64,000 nucleotides of DNA from Lentzea aerocolonigenes (lineage in GTDB: Bacteria; Actinomycetota; Actinomycetes; Mycobacteriales; Pseudonocardiaceae), in NCBI RefSeq assembly GCF_000974445.1, contig NZ_BBOJ01000005.1, positions 410,937 to 474,936 on the forward strand, read 5' to 3'. Made by a program: the position numbers and the translations under genes. The notes beneath the pieces were generated by a model, which was given only the letters and a program-made list of their open reading frames with translations, was not told the origin of the DNA and made no database searches. Each line of letters starts with the position of its first letter. Within the stretch, counting starts at the first letter, position 1. This document shows positions 16,182 through 28,261 of this stretch, in pieces.

Positions 16182-17009
16182 ATGACGTTGCATGCCGCTA
16201 GTCGTGAAGCTCTGGCAGCCGCGGAACTGCGGCTGCTGGAGCTGGCCGACGCCACCACGTCGACGGATGAGCTCGCCAAGCTGGGCGAGGAGCTCTTCGC
16301 CGTGCTGGGCCTGCTGATCGAGCAGCCCTCGCTGCGCCGTGCTGCCGCCGACGCCTCGTCGCAGCCCGCCGGTCGCGAGCAGCTCGTTCGCGGTCTGTTC
16401 GCGGGCAAGGTGAGCGACGCGACCCTGCAGGTGCTGGTCGCCGTCGTGACCGCCCGCTGGTCCAGCCCGCGCGAACTCGTCGACGGTGTCGAGTCGCTCG
16501 CCCGCACCGCGCTGCTGGTGCGTGCCGAGCGCGACGGCCAGCTCGACTCGACGGAGGACGAGCTGTTCCGGCTCGGCCGCATCGTCGCCGGTTCGAACGA
16601 GCTCGAGCTGCTGCTGGCGGACCCCGCCGGCTCTGTTCCCGGCAAGGTCGCGCTGGTCGACTCCCTGATCGAGGGAAAGGTCAGCCCGGTCACCAAGACG
16701 CTGGTGGACCAGCTGGTTCGTCACCCGCGCGGGATGCGCGTGGCGGACGGACTGGCCGAGCTCGCCGACCTGGCGGCCAAGCGCCGTCAGCGTTCCGTCG
16801 CGCACGTCCGGTCCGCGGTGGAGCTGACCGCGGAGCAGATCGACCGCTTGACCGCGACGCTGACCACGATCTACTCGCGCCCGATCGCCCTGCACGTCGA
16901 GGTGGACGCCTCGCTCGCGGGTGGTCTCCAGATCAAGATCGGCGACGAGATCATCGACGGAAGCATCGCCGGCCGGTTGGCGGCACTGCGCCGCAATCTC
17001 ACCAGCTAG
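16182..17009 (+). CDS. atpH: F1Fo ATP synthase subunit delta
   Basis: 275 residues. It caps the F1 head and joins it to the b stalk. The protein is longer than E. coli delta (177) as usual in Pseudonocardiales, with an extra helical N-terminal region, but lacks the fused b domain of mycobacteria. C-terminal conserved part: [15 protein letters not shown], then [19 protein letters not shown], which is diagnostic. Confidence 0.93.
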   Translation: MTLHAASREALAAAELRLLELADATTSTDELAKLGEELFAVLGLLIEQPSLRRAAADASSQPAGREQLVRGLFAGKVSDATLQVLVAVVTARWSSPRELVDGVESLARTALLVRAERDGQLDSTEDELFRLGRIVAGSNELELLLADPAGSVPGKVALVDSLIEGKVSPVTKTLVDQLVRHPRGMRVADGLAELADLAAKRRQRSVAHVRSAVELTAEQIDRLTATLTTIYSRPIALHVEVDASLAGGLQIKIGDEIIDGSIAGRLAALRRNLTS

Positions 17010-17055
17010 CCCCCGAGCCCTTTCCCAAGAACGAAGAAGTGAGAGCAGGAACGAC

Positions 17056-18702
17056 ATGGCGGAGCTGACGATCTCGTCGGACGAGATCCGCAGTGCGATC
17101 GAGAAGTACGTCTCGAGCTACTCCCCGGAGGTCAGCCGGGAAGAGGTCGGTACCGTCTCCGAGACCTACGACGGCATCGCCATCGTCGAGGGCCTTCCGG
17201 GCACGATGACCAACGAGCTGCTCGAGTTCCCCGGTGGCGTCCTCGGCGTCGCCCTGAACCTCGAGGTCCGCGAGATCGGTGCGGTCATCCTCGGTGACTT
17301 CGACAAGATCGAAGAAGGCCAGGAGGTCCGCCGGACGGGCAAGGTCCTCTCCGTGCCGGTCGGCGACGGCTTCCTCGGCCGCGTCGTCAACCCGCTGGGT
17401 CAGCCGATCGACGGCCTCGGCGACATCGTCGCCGACGACAACCGCGCCCTGGAGCTGCAGGCCGCCACCGTGCTGCAGCGTCAGCCGGTGTCCGAGCCGA
17501 TGCAGACCGGCATCAAGGCCATCGACGCGATGACCCCGATCGGTCGCGGCCAGCGCCAGCTGATCATCGGTGACCGCAAGACCGGCAAGACCGCGGTCTG
17601 CATCGACACGATCATCAACCAGAAGAAGGCCTGGGAGTCGGGCGACCCCAAGCAGCAGGTCCGCTGCGTCTACGTCGCCATCGGCCAGAAGGGCTCCACC
17701 ATCGCGGGCGTCAAGGCCGCGCTGGAGGAGGCGGGCGCGCTCGAGTACACGACGATCGTCGCCGCCCCGGCTTCCGACTCCGCCGGCTTCAAGTGGCTGG
17801 CGCCGTACACCGGCTCCGCCATCGGCCAGCACTGGATGTACCAGGGCAAGCACGTCCTGATCATCTTCGACGACCTGACCAAGCAGGCCGAGGCGTACCG
17901 CGCGATCTCGCTGCTGCTGCGCCGCCCGCCGGGCCGCGAGGCCTACCCCGGCGACGTCTTCTACTTGCACTCGCGTCTCCTCGAGCGTTGCGCGAAGCTG
18001 TCGGACGACCTCGGCGGTGGCTCGATGACGGGTCTGCCGATCATCGAGACCAAGGCGAACGACGTGTCGGCGTACATCCCGACCAACGTCATCTCGATCA
18101 CCGACGGTCAGTGCTTCCTCGAGTCCGACCTGTTCAACGCCGGTGTCCGCCCGGCTGTCAACGTGGGTATCTCCGTCTCCCGCGTCGGTGGTGCCGCGCA
18201 GATCAAGGCGATGAAGGACGTCGCGGGCTCGCTGCGTCTCGACCTGTCGCAGTTCCGCGAGCTGGAGGCCTTCTCCGCGTTCGCGTCCGACCTCGACGCC
18301 GCCTCGCGCGCCCAGCTGGACCGCGGTGCCCGTCTGGTCGAGCTGCTCAAGCAGGGCCAGTACTCGCCGGTCGCCGTCGAGGAGCAGGTCGTCGAGATCT
18401 TCGCCGCGACCAAGGGCCACCTGGACGACGTCCCCGTGGGCGACATCCGCCGGTTCGTCGCCGAGTTCAAGGACTCGCTGCGCCGCAACCACGCGGACGT
18501 GCTCGGCGGTATCGTCGAGACCAAGAAGTTCCCCGAGGACGCGCAGAAGCGTGTCGTTGCCGCCATCGCCGAGTTCAAGAAGCAGTTCACCGCTTCGGAC
18601 GGCACGACGATCGTCAACGAGGCCCCGGAGAAGGCGATGGACGCCGACAAGGTCGCGCAGGAGTCGGTGAAGCTTCACAAGCCCGAGCCCACCAAGAAGT
18701 GA
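17056..18702 (+). CDS. atpA: F1Fo ATP synthase subunit alpha
   Basis: 548 residues from the ATG at 17056. Non-catalytic nucleotide-binding subunit of F1. Walker A is GDRKTGKT (172-179); Walker B is [12 protein letters not shown]; the arginine-finger region [14 protein letters not shown] is intact. The last ~35 residues (after KKQFTASDG) are the actinobacterial C-terminal extension, which in mycobacteria restrains ATP hydrolysis. The start is preceded by GAGAGCAGGA. Confidence 0.97.
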   Translation: MAELTISSDEIRSAIEKYVSSYSPEVSREEVGTVSETYDGIAIVEGLPGTMTNELLEFPGGVLGVALNLEVREIGAVILGDFDKIEEGQEVRRTGKVLSVPVGDGFLGRVVNPLGQPIDGLGDIVADDNRALELQAATVLQRQPVSEPMQTGIKAIDAMTPIGRGQRQLIIGDRKTGKTAVCIDTIINQKKAWESGDPKQQVRCVYVAIGQKGSTIAGVKAALEEAGALEYTTIVAAPASDSAGFKWLAPYTGSAIGQHWMYQGKHVLIIFDDLTKQAEAYRAISLLLRRPPGREAYPGDVFYLHSRLLERCAKLSDDLGGGSMTGLPIIETKANDVSAYIPTNVISITDGQCFLESDLFNAGVRPAVNVGISVSRVGGAAQIKAMKDVAGSLRLDLSQFRELEAFSAFASDLDAASRAQLDRGARLVELLKQGQYSPVAVEEQVVEIFAATKGHLDDVPVGDIRRFVAEFKDSLRRNHADVLGGIVETKKFPEDAQKRVVAAIAEFKKQFTASDGTTIVNEAPEKAMDADKVAQESVKLHKPEPTKK

Positions 18703-18710
18703 TCTGAGCC

Positions 18711-21054
<2,344 letters not shown>

Positions 21055-21075
21055 CCTGGTTTCCGCTGGTTCGTG

Positions 21076-21112
21076 AAAGGGCCGTCTCTCCACTTTGGAG
21101 GGACGGCCCTTT
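21076..21112 (+). terminator. Terminator after atpD
   Basis: A strong hairpin with a GGGCCGTC arm and a second inner stem (CTCCA/TGGAG), extended by AAA/TTT at the base and followed by TTTTGCTTT. This is a classical intrinsic terminator 22 bases after the atpD stop. Confidence 0.85.
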
Positions 21113-21189
21113 TGCTTTGTGCGGGTCAGGGGCGTGCGGGTCGGGCGAAATTGGTCGTGCCGCACATGAGGTGATGGCACAGTCGGGTC

Positions 21190-22701
21190 ATGTCCCGACA
21201 TGCGCCGTACGACGATCCGGGTGCGCCCGATGTTCGATCGCCCTGGCGGTACCTGTGGTGGCTGGTGAGGATGCAGCGCTGGCGGGTGCTCGCCGGGGCT
21301 TGGTGGGGGTCGCTGTGGATGTGCGGGCTGATCGTGCCGCCGTACCTGATCGAGCGGGCCATCAAGGACGGGTTGCGCGGCGGTGACCGTGCGGCGCTCG
21401 TGTGGTGGTGCTCGGCCTTGGTTGTTGTGGCGGCGTTGTTGGCGCTTCTTGGCGTTGCGCGGCACCGCACGATGACGTTGGTGCGGACCGATGCGTCGTT
21501 GCGGACGGCGCAGGTGGTGGTCAGGCACGTCACGCGGCTTGGCGGGGTGGTGCGGCGCAAACTGTCCACAGGGGAGTTGACGTACCTCCAGAACGGGGAC
21601 ACCGCGCGGATCGCTCACGCGCTCACCAGCACTGGGCCCGGCGTGGGGGCGGTGATCGCGTATGCGGTGACGGCTGTGCTGCTGGTGCGGATCTCTCCCC
21701 TCGTCGCTGTGGTGGTGTTGTTGGGCGTACCGGTGTTGGCGGTGGTCACCGGGCCCGTGTTGAGTCGCCTGCACGCGGTGGAGACCGGGTATCGGCACAG
21801 CCAAGGGGAGTTGAGCTCGCGGGCCGGGGACATCGTGGCCGGGCTGCGGGTGTTGTCCGGTATCGGTGGGAAGCCCGCGTTCGAGGAGCGGTTCCGGGCG
21901 AAGTCCCGTGAGGTGCTGCGCGACGGCTACCGGGTGTCCGGGTGGCTCAGCTGGGTGCAGGCGTTGACGTGGGGGCTGCCGACGTTGTTCCTCGCGGTCG
22001 TCACGTGGATCGCGGCGCGCATGGTGGTGACGGGTGCCATCTCGATCGAAGAGATGGTCGCCGTCTACCTGTACGTCACGACGTTGATCGTGCCGGTGAG
22101 TTTCTTCATGGAAGGTGCGGACGCGATTCCGCGCGCGTTGGTGTCCGCACGGCGTGTGATCGACCTCTTGCGATTGCGGCCGGACGACGGTGACGGCGAC
22201 GCCTCGGTGTTGGACGTGAAGAGTGGCGTGCTGACAGTGGTCGTGTCGGCCAACGCGACGGCGGCGCGTGAAGCCGTGGAACGGTTGCCGGGACAGGTCG
22301 TGGTGGCGGACAACGACGACTACCTGTTCGCCGGCACGGTGCGTGAGGCGGTGTCGGTTGCCGAGCACGACGACGCGGAGCTGGAACGGGCCGTGTGGGC
22401 AGCAGCCGCGGTGGACGTCGTGGAGGCGTTGCCGGACGGGCTCGACTCGCACCTCGAACCCAAGGGGCGCAACGTTTCCGGTGGTCAGCGGCAACGGCTC
22501 AGGCTCGTCAGGGCGTTGCTGAGCGAGCCGGAGGTGCTGGTGCTCGTGGAACCGACGTCGGCGCTCGACGCGGTGACCGAGGCCGCGGTGGCCCAGCGGG
22601 TGAAGCAGGCGCGGCTCGGGCGGACGACGGTGGTCGTCTCGTCGTCGCCGCTGTGGGCGGGGCAGGCGGATCAGACTGTGCACCTGGAGGAGAGCCGGTG
22701 A
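21190..22701 (+). CDS. ABC exporter half-transporter with degenerate nucleotide-binding domain
   Basis: 503 residues: six membrane helices (about 30-310), then a shortened ATPase domain. The domain keeps a canonical signature (NVSGGQRQRLRL) and a partial Walker B (VLVLVEPTSALD, with Val where Asp is expected). It has lost Walker A completely (VVVSANATAAREAVER in its place) and lacks the H-loop histidine. It is therefore the non-catalytic half of a heterodimer and supplies the signature motif to the partner's site. The stop overlaps the partner's GTG (GTGA). Substrate unknown. The pair sits between atpD and atpC, apparently a lineage-specific insertion. Confidence 0.85.
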   Translation: MSRHAPYDDPGAPDVRSPWRYLWWLVRMQRWRVLAGAWWGSLWMCGLIVPPYLIERAIKDGLRGGDRAALVWWCSALVVVAALLALLGVARHRTMTLVRTDASLRTAQVVVRHVTRLGGVVRRKLSTGELTYLQNGDTARIAHALTSTGPGVGAVIAYAVTAVLLVRISPLVAVVVLLGVPVLAVVTGPVLSRLHAVETGYRHSQGELSSRAGDIVAGLRVLSGIGGKPAFEERFRAKSREVLRDGYRVSGWLSWVQALTWGLPTLFLAVVTWIAARMVVTGAISIEEMVAVYLYVTTLIVPVSFFMEGADAIPRALVSARRVIDLLRLRPDDGDGDASVLDVKSGVLTVVVSANATAAREAVERLPGQVVVADNDDYLFAGTVREAVSVAEHDDAELERAVWAAAAVDVVEALPDGLDSHLEPKGRNVSGGQRQRLRLVRALLSEPEVLVLVEPTSALDAVTEAAVAQRVKQARLGRTTVVVSSSPLWAGQADQTVHLEESR

Positions 22702-24209
22702 ACCGGTTGCCGATCGCGGACCGGCGTCAGGTGCGGCAGGCGGCCGTGCGGTTGATGCGACGTGAACGAGGTGCGTTGACCGTCGTTCTCTCCCTCACCG
22801 TGCTGACCGCGTTGTCCGGTCTCGTGGGGCCGTACCTGCTCGGGAAGATCGTGGGTGGCGCGGAACGCGGCGAGCTCACCTTGTCCACTGTGGACTGGCT
22901 TGCGCTGGGAGTGCTGCTCGCGGCTGTGGTGCACCTGTTGCTGGTGCGGTACAGCGCGTTGCAGACGACGAGACTCGGCGAACGGCTGTTGGCGTCGTTG
23001 CGCGAGGAGGCGGTGACGCGCTCGATGGCGTTGCCTGCGCGGGTGGTGGACCGGCTGAGCACCGGTGATCTGCTCGCCCGCGTCACGAGCGATGTCGGGA
23101 CGATCGGTCAGGCGCTGCGGGACAGCGTGCCCGAGGTGTTCACGGGCGTCGTGCACCTCGTGGTGGTGTTCGTTGCGCTGTTCGTGTTGGATCCGGTGCT
23201 GGGTCTGGTCGCGCTGGCAGGGGTGCCGTTCCTCGCGTGGGTCCTGCGCTGGTACCTCGTTCGTGCGCGCGCCGCGTACCTCGCGGAGAGCGAGGCCAAC
23301 GGTGATGTGGCGGAGATTTCGGCGGCCGTCGGTGAGGGCAGCCGGACCATCGAGACGTACGGGCTGCGGGACCGGATGGTGGCGGCCGCGGACGACACCA
23401 TCGCGCGTTCGTACCGGACGCGGCTGCGCACGCTGCGGCTGAGGAACGTGCTGTTCCCGGTAGCGGGCTTCGTGAACACCCTGCCGACGGCGTTGGTGCT
23501 CCTCGTAGGCGGACTGTTCTACGCGACGGACAGCGTTCGGATCGAGGTCGTCGTCACGGGCAGTCTCTACGTGTGGCGGCTCATCGAACCGTTGGACCGC
23601 ATCCTGTTCTGGGTCGAGTTCCTGCAGCGTGGTGGTGCGTCGTTCGCACGGGTCGAGGGGATCGGCGCCAACGTCGAGCCGGCACCCGAAGTTGCGGAAC
23701 CGGACGACGACCGCATCGAGGTGCGCGGGGTTCGCTTCTCCTATGTGGACGGACACGAGGTGCTGCACGGCGTCGATCTCGTGGTGCAGCCGGGTGAACG
23801 GCTCGCGATCGTCGGCGTGTCCGGTGCCGGCAAGTCGACGCTCGGCAGGCTGATCGCCGGTGTCGACCGGCCCTCGGAGGGGTCCGTGCACGTCGGCGGA
23901 GTGCCCGTGGCGGATCTCGCAGCAGCAGGAGAGCAACGGATCGTGCTCGTGACACAAGAGCATCACGTGTTCATCGGCACGTTGCGCGAAAACCTAGCGA
24001 TGGCCGCACCGGACGCTCCGGACGAACGGCTCGTTGAAGCCCTACGCACCGTTGATGCGCATTGGTTCGACGAACTGGAGGACGGCCTCGACACGGTTCT
24101 TGGCGCGGGTGGGGTCGAACTGGATCCCGCGCAAGCACAACAACTAGCGCTCGCACGGGTGGAGGTAGCCGATCCACACACGTTGGTGCTCGACGAAGCG
24201 ACGTCGTCT

Positions 24210-25250
24210 CTAAGCACGTGGCCAGAAGTCTTGTCCGAAACCTTGGGGTAGCCAGGGGCTGGTCCAGGGTGCGGCGGTGGTGAGGTTCTGTTCGGTGGTG
24301 CGGTCGCGGAAGTAGGCGTGTGCCTGGCGGACGCGGCCGGCCATGGTGGCGGGTGCGGTATTGGCGATGTGGTGTTTGAGCCCGGCCCAGATGCGTTCGA
24401 CGGGGTTGTCCTGCGGGCTGTATTTCGCGCCTTCGATCAGCATCAGGCGTGGTTGTTCGGTCAGCCAGCGGCGGGTGATTCCACTGTGGTGGGTGCCGCC
24501 GTTGTCACAGATCACCGCCACGACAGGCGCGTCGGGATAGGCGTCGAGCAGCGTCTGCAGGAAGTAGCAGAACACCACCGAGACGTTCTTCACCGAGACG
24601 TGGTGGTGCCAGGCACCGGTGGCGAGGTTGATCGCGCCGTGCACGGTGCGGCGGATGTTGCTGCCAGGGGTGAGAAGCCGGTGCCGCAGGCCGGTGGGCA
24701 TCCAGCAGGAACGGACTCGTGGCAGCAGATCGAGGTGGGTCTCGTCCTCGGCCAGCACCGCCGATCCTGCCGGGAGTGCGGCGATGCGGGCTTGGATCGT
24801 GGCGCAGGTGGTGTCGTGGTCCGGATCGCCTTTGGCGATCAGCCGAGGTCTTCGCCAGCTGCCCTGTTCGCGGAGACGCCGGTAGAAGGTGCGCAGGCTC
24901 ATCTGCGGTCGTCGGGCGGCGCGCCAGAGTCGTGCGGTGGTCCAGGCTTTCGGTGTCTGCAACAAGGTGTGGATGCGTTGTCCGAGCCGGGGGCTGCCGA
25001 TGCGGGGACGTCCGCTGCGCGGCCGGTCGGGAAGTCCTGTGATGCCGTCGCGGGTGTGTCGTGCGATCCAGCGGCGCACCGTGACCGGCTCGTAGTGCAG
25101 GAGCTCGGCGATCTCCGGTGCGCTCATCCCGGACGCGGACAACAAGACGATGACCACGCGGGCGGCGACCCGCCACGGGCCGTGCAGCGCGGTGATCAGC
25201 TCGAGGTGCTGGGCAGGGGTCAAGTCGGCGTAGACATGCGCGGGGCGCAT
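24210..25250 (-). CDS. IS630-family transposase
   Basis: 346 residues. N-terminal helix-turn-helix regions (SAPEIAELLHYEPVTVRRW) with the GLPDRPRSGRPRI linker, then the DDE catalytic domain: Asp in AEDETHLDLLP, Asp in VICDNGGTHHSG, Glu in NPVERIWAGLKHH. The gene is intact. Its stop codon (TAG) is made from the duplicated TA plus the first host base, so the element carries no stop of its own in this frame. Confidence 0.92.
   Translation of the reverse strand: MRPAHVYADLTPAQHLELITALHGPWRVAARVVIVLLSASGMSAPEIAELLHYEPVTVRRWIARHTRDGITGLPDRPRSGRPRIGSPRLGQRIHTLLQTPKAWTTARLWRAARRPQMSLRTFYRRLREQGSWRRPRLIAKGDPDHDTTCATIQARIAALPAGSAVLAEDETHLDLLPRVRSCWMPTGLRHRLLTPGSNIRRTVHGAINLATGAWHHHVSVKNVSVVFCYFLQTLLDAYPDAPVVAVICDNGGTHHSGITRRWLTEQPRLMLIEGAKYSPQDNPVERIWAGLKHHIANTAPATMAGRVRQAHAYFRDRTTEQNLTTAAPWTSPWLPQGFGQDFWPRA
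24213..24241. repeat. Left terminal inverted repeat of the IS630-type element
   Basis: Begins AGCACGTGGCCAGAAGTC after the TA duplication. It matches the right end with a shared core GCCAGAAGT. Confidence 0.85.
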
Positions 25251-25344
25251 ACTGGTGAAGGCCTCGTCGTGGTGGGTTCAGGTGTGGTAACCGAATCCAA
25301 CCCGACGAGGCTCTTCACGTTCACGGCAAGGTCAACTCACGTGA

Positions 25345-25373
25345 GTTACAGACACAACTTCTGGCAAGGCGCT
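25345..25373. repeat. Right terminal inverted repeat of the IS630-type element
   Basis: On the minus strand it reads AGCGCCTTGCCAGAAGTTG inward from the TA, paired with the left end. Confidence 0.85.
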
Positions 25374-25587
25374 TAGACCCGGCCACGGCCAGGCACGCCG
25401 AGCGCGCGATCGCGGCCGTGCGGGAGAGGCGCACGGTGATCGCGATCGCGCACCGGCTGCAGACCGCGCGTGACGCCGACCGGATCGCCGTCGTCGACGC
25501 GGGCCGCGTCGTGGAGTTGGGGTCCCACGACGACCTGGTGGCCAGGGACGGCACCTACGCGACGCTCTGGCGCTCCTGGCACGGCAG

Positions 25588-26802
25588 CTAGAGCGGCACG
25601 ACCGTGGACGAGTCACCCCGCACGATCGTCACCTCCTTCGTCCCGGCCGGAGCCAGCCAGAAGTCAGGGCGCTGCTCCGGCCCGACGAGGGCGCCGAAGT
25701 CGGCGACCATCGTGCCCTGGCTGTCGGGCAGCGCGAGCCGCACGGGCGCCACGGTGCCCTTGACCGCGGGCCCGCCGATGATGGCGGCGCTGAAGTCGCC
25801 GTCCGCCGTGTAGAGCGCGCCGTAGACCTGGCCGAACGCCTCGAACGCGAGCGCGTAGCGGCCGTCCGGCGTCCACGTGCAGGCGACCCAGCTGCCCAGG
25901 GAGTCGCGGCTCACCAGGAAGTCGACGTAGGCGCGCGCCTGCATCTCCGACTGCGCCTGCGCGGGCGAGTGCAGGTTCCGCGGAGCGGTGACCTTCTTGC
26001 ACTGGTCGCCCGTCCAGCCGAGGCCGGTGCGCGGCGTGAACGCCTTGCCCAGGCCGAGATCCGCCTTCGTCCGCACGGGGTTCACGGCGAAGACGTCCGG
26101 AGCCGGCGGGGAGTCGGCACGCACGAACACCGGCTTGCTCTGCGGCGGCGCGTGCACCACGGCGACACCGAACTCGCCCCTCTCGAGCTCCCGCCACTGC
26201 CGCGTCAGCCGGTTGTCCTGGCCCCGCACCGGGTCCTGGGACAGGTAGATCCTCTTGCCGAGGCTCAACGCCACGTACGTCGAGGAGTCCGCGCCGAACT
26301 GGAACAGCCCACGCTGCTCGCCGGACACGAGCTCCCGCTCCACCACCGCGCCACCGGCGACCAGGCCGACCGCGACCTGCGGGACCGCGTTGTCGCGCAC
26401 CATCACGCCCTGCACGACCAGGGCGGCGGGACCGCTCGGGGTGTTCCCGGCCCAGAAGACGTTCGACTGCGCCGTGAAGTCCGTCACGTTGTCGTACGGG
26501 CCCCACCCGACGGTCTTGTTCGCCCACGCGGCTCGCGTCTGCTCGATGAACTGCGTGTCGCCCGCCAGGTCACCGCTCGTCGGCCTGGTGAAGCGCGCGT
26601 CGGACGAGGCGGGGGTGACGGGTTCGGAGGAACGTGTCACCAGCACCCCCGTCGTCACGCCCGCGAGCAGCGCCACCGCCGCGGTCACCGCCACCAGCCT
26701 GCGCGTGTGTCGTCGCCGAGCTCCGGTCATCACGTCCCCCACGAATCCCGGCCGCACGTCCAGGTCCGCCGTCGCGGCCTCCATCGCCTGCTTCAGTTCC
26801 AC
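25588..26802 (-). CDS. Anchored exoprotein coupled to a SigE-type sigma factor
   Basis: 404 residues: a short cytoplasmic N-terminus (about 35), one transmembrane helix (about 36-56, [19 protein letters not shown]), and a large extracytoplasmic beta-rich domain with a few cysteines (GDQCKKV, VACTWTP). Its GTG lies inside the end of the sigma gene, so the two are coupled. Such partners of SigE-family factors may act as anti-sigma proteins, but the short cytoplasmic part has no zinc anti-sigma motif, so that role is inferred. The stop shares the palindrome CTAG with the convergent ABC gene end. Confidence 0.7.
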   Translation of the reverse strand: MELKQAMEAATADLDVRPGFVGDVMTGARRRHTRRLVAVTAAVALLAGVTTGVLVTRSSEPVTPASSDARFTRPTSGDLAGDTQFIEQTRAAWANKTVGWGPYDNVTDFTAQSNVFWAGNTPSGPAALVVQGVMVRDNAVPQVAVGLVAGGAVVERELVSGEQRGLFQFGADSSTYVALSLGKRIYLSQDPVRGQDNRLTRQWRELERGEFGVAVVHAPPQSKPVFVRADSPPAPDVFAVNPVRTKADLGLGKAFTPRTGLGWTGDQCKKVTAPRNLHSPAQAQSEMQARAYVDFLVSRDSLGSWVACTWTPDGRYALAFEAFGQVYGALYTADGDFSAAIIGGPAVKGTVAPVRLALPDSQGTMVADFGALVGPEQRPDFWLAPAGTKEVTIVRGDSSTVVPL

Positions 26803-27281
26803 GTCAGCACCTGCTCACCCATCAGTTCCCGCAGGCGGGCGAGGCCGCGCGAGGTCTGGCTCTTCACCGTGCCGATGCCGCACCCGAGCGTGCGTGCCGT
26901 CTCGGCCTCGCTGAGGTCTTCGAAGAACCTCAGCACCAGAACGGCGCGCATCTTCTTCGGCAGCTGCGCCAGCGCACGCACCACGCTGTCCGCGTCCACG
27001 ACCTGCTGCTCGTGTCCCCGTGCCGGAGGTACCGCCCCCAGTTCCAGCGGTGCCTCCGGTTTCCGGGAACGACGACGCCAGCGGTTCGCCGCGGCGTTGG
27101 CCAGCGCGGTGCGCGCGTAGGCCTCCGGAGAGGTCCTGATGCGGCGCCACTTGCCGTACATGCTCATGAGGACGTCCTGCAGAATGTCCTCAGCGGCACC
27201 TTTGTCACCGCCGCACAGCAGGTAGGCGGTGCGCAACAGAGCCTGTGAACGCAACGCCACGAAGTCCTCGAAATCCTGCAT
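26793..27281 (-). CDS. ECF sigma factor, SigE family
   Basis: 162 residues from the ATG at 27281 with GAAGGGGA upstream. Region 2: [42 protein letters not shown]. Region 4: [23 protein letters not shown] with the helix-turn-helix ending [15 protein letters not shown]. This is the small actinobacterial 'SigE family' type. It is coupled to the anchored partner at 25588-26802. It lies divergent from atpC within the insertion that splits the ATP synthase operon. Confidence 0.88.
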   Translation of the reverse strand: MQDFEDFVALRSQALLRTAYLLCGGDKGAAEDILQDVLMSMYGKWRRIRTSPEAYARTALANAAANRWRRRSRKPEAPLELGAVPPARGHEQQVVDADSVVRALAQLPKKMRAVLVLRFFEDLSEAETARTLGCGIGTVKSQTSRGLARLRELMGEQVLTWN

Positions 27282-27387
27282 GTGTCCCCTTCGGCGGCTG
27301 TCGGAGGTACTGACACCGGGCGGGGCGGCAAGGTTGCCAGGCGACCGTTTAGACTCAGTTCGACTCCAGACGACGAGGGAGATACGC

Positions 27388-27753
27388 GTGGCCGAGATGA
27401 CCGTTGAACTGGTCGCCGTTGAACGCCGCCTGTGGTCCGGCACGGCCACCTCTGTTTCGGCTCAGACGACCGAGGGCGAGATCGGCATCCTGCCCGGTCA
27501 CGAGCCCGTTCTCGGCCAGCTGGTCGAGGGTGGCGTGGTGCGCATCCGCACGACGGACGGTGGCCTGGTCACCGCCGCCGTGCACGGTGGCTTCCTCTCC
27601 GTGACCGGCACCGGCGTATCGATTCTCGCCGAGGACGCCGAGCTCGCGGGTGAGATCGACGTGACCGCGGCGCGATCGGCGCTGCAGGACGCGGACGACG
27701 CAGAGCGCGCACGTGCGGCAGCGCGCGTGCGGGCCGTGGAACAGTCGGCCTGA
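27388..27753 (+). CDS. atpC: F1Fo ATP synthase subunit epsilon, detached from its operon
   Basis: 121 residues. The N-terminal beta-sandwich is complete ([53 protein letters not shown]), and the C-terminal helical part is short as in mycobacteria. It controls coupling and ATPase inhibition. The GTG has GAGGGAGA upstream. Normally this gene directly follows atpD; here it is 6.3 kb away and needs its own promoter. A TAGACT at 27350-27355 could be its -10 box. DUF2550 follows 22 bases later, as in M. tuberculosis. Confidence 0.93.
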   Translation: MAEMTVELVAVERRLWSGTATSVSAQTTEGEIGILPGHEPVLGQLVEGGVVRIRTTDGGLVTAAVHGGFLSVTGTGVSILAEDAELAGEIDVTAARSALQDADDAERARAAARVRAVEQSA

Positions 27754-27775
27754 GACCGGGCGCGAGGGCCCAGCC

Positions 27776-28207
27776 GTGGGGATCACCGAGATTGCCGGAC
27801 TGATCCTGCTCGCCGTGGCGGTCGTCATAGCGGGCTTCGCCTGGCGCCGCATCCGGCTGCTGCGGGAAGGCGGCGTGCACGTCGCGCTGCGCAGCCAGTT
27901 CGACGACCGCGGTCGTGGCTGGCACCTGGGCGTGGGGCACTACCGGGGCGACAAGTTCGCCTGGTTCCGGGTGCTCTCGCTCGGGTCGGGCCCCAACCAG
28001 CTGATCTCCAGAGACGGGCTCGAGATCGACGCACGCCGTGAGCCGACAGGCCCGGAGGCGTACGCGATGCCGGTGGGCGCGACGGTGCTGCGGTGCCGTT
28101 CCGCCTCGGGCGAGGTCGAGATCGCGATGGGCCCGGACGCGCTGACAGGATTCCTGTCCTGGTTGGAGTCAGCGCCTCCGGGCCGCTCCATTCCCTGGGC
28201 TTCCTAG
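27776..28207 (+). CDS. DUF2550 membrane protein
   Basis: 143 residues: one N-terminal transmembrane helix (about 3-23), then a compact cytoplasmic domain (FDDRGRGWHLGVGHYRG, FAWFRVLSLG, LRCRSASGEVEIAMG). Matches the DUF2550 family (Rv1312), which follows atpC throughout mycobacteria and relatives. Function unknown. The GTG is 22 bases after atpC. Its stop touches a strong bidirectional terminator. Confidence 0.85.
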   Translation: MGITEIAGLILLAVAVVIAGFAWRRIRLLREGGVHVALRSQFDDRGRGWHLGVGHYRGDKFAWFRVLSLGSGPNQLISRDGLEIDARREPTGPEAYAMPVGATVLRCRSASGEVEIAMGPDALTGFLSWLESAPPGRSIPWAS

Positions 28208-28260
28208 AACGATGAACGGCGCTTTGTGCACGCCAGGTGCACAAAGCGCCGTTCATCGTT
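28208..28260. terminator. Perfect 24-base-arm bidirectional hairpin, repeat family copy 1
   Basis: Arms at 28208-28231 and 28237-28260 are perfectly complementary with a 5-base loop. It exactly fills the gap between DUF2550 and the convergent pduO. The outer part of the arm (ACGATGAACGGCGC) and an inner TTTGT-CAC recur in the hairpin at 43988-44040. Confidence 0.85.
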
Positions 28261-28261
28261 T

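Larger units (their letters stand above)
24213..25373. mobile_element. IS630-family insertion sequence, complete
   Basis: 1161 bases bounded by a duplicated TA (24211-24212 and 25374-25375), the hallmark target site of the IS630/Tc1 group. Terminal inverted repeats of about 30 bases match at 24 of 31 positions including the TA. One intact transposase gene fills most of the element. A 14-base perfect palindrome (AACTCACGTGAGTT, 25334-25347) lies just inside the right end and may be a transposase or regulatory site. Confidence 0.92.
22698..25591 (+). pseudogene. ABC exporter half-transporter interrupted by an IS630-type element
   Basis: The intact gene would encode 576 residues: six membrane helices, Walker A GVSGAGKST, a weak C-loop (ELDPAQAQQLAL), Walker B TLVLDEATSSLDP. 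The reading frame runs from 22698 to 24212, is broken after residue 505 inside the D-loop by the element, and resumes at 25376-25591 with [15 protein letters not shown], the H-loop AIAHRLQT and the normal end. Removing the element plus one TA joins the halves exactly in frame, so the insertion is recent. The truncated product would gain a short element-encoded tail (STWPEVLSETLG). Because this half carries the only complete Walker A, the exporter should be inactive. Confidence 0.9.
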
